DNA of 64,000 nucleotides, taken from positions 124,001-188,000 of the forward strand of contig CAKOON010000001.1 of NCBI GenBank assembly GCA_934098565.1. Reading direction: 5' to 3'. Below, in pieces: positions 63,075-64,000 of the stretch. Origin of the DNA: an uncultured Bacilli bacterium (lineage in GTDB: Bacteria; Bacillota_I; Bacilli_A; RF39; UBA660). The position numbers and the translations under genes were made by a program. Every line of letters starts with the position of its first letter. The first letter of the stretch is position 1. The notes below the pieces were generated by a model that saw nothing but the letters and a program-made list of their open reading frames with translations, searched no databases and was not told where the DNA came from.

Positions 63075-64000
63075 ATGAAGAATAAAAAGGGTTTTATTGC
63101 TACGACATTAATATATTCTTTTTTACTTTTATTTGCTAGTTTAGTTGTCGTTATCATTGGTAATTATTCTTATTATCGCAGTACTTTAAGTACTTATAAT
63201 AAAGGCATAAATAATTCTCTAAATGCCTTAATTGAGAACAAGTATGTTACTTTGAGTAATTTAGTTAATAATAGTGATTTTGAAGGTAGCGATTCTTGGA
63301 GTTTAAGTGGAAGTACGAGTTATAGTACAGAAGTAAAAATGAATGGTGATGATAGTACGAAGGTAAGATCTTTAAAATTTGGGGAACGTTCGACAGCTGT
63401 TGCGAGATCTAATTACTTTAATTGTGAAGCTAACCATTATTATTATTTTAGTTATACTCTTTTTACGAACGGAACGGTAGGACCGATAGATACCGGAACG
63501 GCAACTGGTAGTGGTTCAACTCCTAGTGGTAGCATTGGCGGAATAGCTGGATTTATTGGGGGTATCTTGGGTGGTATCTTTGGGGGTATCATTGGGGGGG
63601 CAACCGGTAATTTGTTTTGTATTATTTTTGGTAATTGTGGTACTCCAAACTCTTTAGAAGATTCTTCGGTTAGTGCTTATAATAATGAAGTAAGTGCGTA
63701 TGCTAGTGGCGCGCAAGCGGGTGCTATAGGTTTATATTTAAATAACAATGAATCTTCCATTTTTGGTGGAGAAACGCTTAATATAGGTTTCCAAAACATG
63801 GTTAGAAGAGGTTTTATTGAAAAGGCCCCATCAACTTCTACTACTTGTAATTTTGCGGTCAACTACAATAATAACAATAATACAAAAATGTTTATAGATA
63901 ACGTTGTGGTAACAGACGTAACAGATATTATTAATAAGTCAGGTAGTACTGATTATGCTAAAATTATTGAAATTTTTAATACGGTAGCAACTTCGGGAAA
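63075..64000 (+). CDS. Pilin-like surface protein with glycine-zipper insert (cut by window end)
   Basis: Open from ATG 63075 to the end, 308 codons visible. The N-terminus MKNKKGFIATTLIYSFLLLF has a short basic leader, KGF, then a long hydrophobic helix, like a prepilin but with no Glu at mature position 5. A beta-rich region with WSLSGSTSYS follows. Residues about 150-182 hold a glycine zipper (GGIAGFIGGILGGIFGGII in register), which can insert in or cross a membrane. The rest is Asn/Ser-rich and looks lectin-like (NFAVNYNNN, KMFIDNVVV). AGAGGTGA is the ribosome site. No family is certain. Confidence 0.6.
   Translation, partial: MKNKKGFIATTLIYSFLLLFASLVVVIIGNYSYYRSTLSTYNKGINNSLNALIENKYVTLSNLVNNSDFEGSDSWSLSGSTSYSTEVKMNGDDSTKVRSLKFGERSTAVARSNYFNCEANHYYYFSYTLFTNGTVGPIDTGTATGSGSTPSGSIGGIAGFIGGILGGIFGGIIGGATGNLFCIIFGNCGTPNSLEDSSVSAYNNEVSAYASGAQAGAIGLYLNNNESSIFGGETLNIGFQNMVRRGFIEKAPSTSTTCNFAVNYNNNNNTKMFIDNVVVTDVTDIINKSGSTDYAKIIEIFNTVATSG

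Noticed and set aside
1..64000. Mycoplasma-type genetic code (TGA as Trp)
   Set aside because: Trp is always TGG in the recognised genes, and trmB, mutM and others end in TGA.
1..64000. tRNA genes or a CRISPR array
   Set aside because: No cloverleaf with TTCGAATC-type arms and no regularly spaced repeats with unique spacers were found by reading.

Overview
This is an AT-rich bacterial chromosome segment, roughly 30% GC by eye. TGG encodes Trp and TGA serves as a stop (trmB, the ytxH-like gene and mutM all end in TGA), so translation table 4 mycoplasmas are excluded. The genes point to a low-GC member of the Bacilli with a compact genome and a peptidoglycan wall: murC, murD, a MurJ-type flippase, two SEDS polymerases, GpsB, a RodZ-like protein and a VanY-type carboxypeptidase. 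Strictly anaerobic nucleotide metabolism (nrdDG), a type B-like RNase P RNA and many small membrane-anchored surface proteins resemble uncultured gut lineages near Mollicutes/Erysipelotrichia (RF39-like). That placement is an inference. Two small genes resemble endospore proteins (Cse60 and CotY/CotZ).

Layout. 1-5900: end of an O-antigen-ligase-like gene, a decayed small gene, Cse60-like, MurJ-like, trmB, a lipoprotein and a charged protein. 5900-10900: YtxG/YtxH-like pair, a cadherin-like-domain surface protein, and a very short T-box leader in front of an HD-domain gene and tyrS. 10900-25650: fmt, then a cell-surface polysaccharide cluster with glycosyltransferases, a two-component ABC exporter (TagGH/Wzm-Wzt type), a methyltransferase-HAD fusion, a rhamnan-synthesis F protein, a DUF2142 membrane protein, a GT2-DUF2304-EmrE-like cassette and UDP-galactopyranose mutase. 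25650-35100: a pilin-like protein, rpoZ, polA, mutM, GNAT, murD, a YgjP-like metalloprotease, a DUF4143 ATPase remnant and ftsW. 35100-39050: a Crp/Fnr regulator divergent from nrdD-nrdG-dut with a palindromic operator between them. 39050-44000: a radical SAM gene bracketed by two copies of a terminator, then a giant pseudopilin-like protein and its partner. 44000-56850: gpsB, rnpB, rodZ, pgsA, murC, several unknowns, VanY-type peptidase, rodA, a lone membrane PTS EIIB domain, the CotZ-like gene, metallophosphoesterase, CPBP protease, thioredoxin-like protein and hpf.

The last 7 kb is the most unusual part. At 57020-57305 two 21-bp palindromes, exact reverse complements of each other, bracket a geneless segment just upstream of a membrane-anchored surface protein. 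The last ~230 bases of that protein's gene jump to about 56% GC and are rich in NNC codons, which looks like the variable region of a diversity-generating retroelement or another imported segment. No reverse transcriptase lies in the window. At 60340-62950 a peptidase-containing ABC transporter is followed by three tiny genes, each encoding a precursor with a 14-residue double-glycine leader and one Cys near the C-terminus. This is a candidate undescribed multi-peptide bacteriocin or signalling system. Its promoter carries two direct repeats exactly 21 bp apart, the geometry used by LytTR-type quorum-sensing regulators. The window ends inside another pilin-like gene with a glycine-zipper insert.
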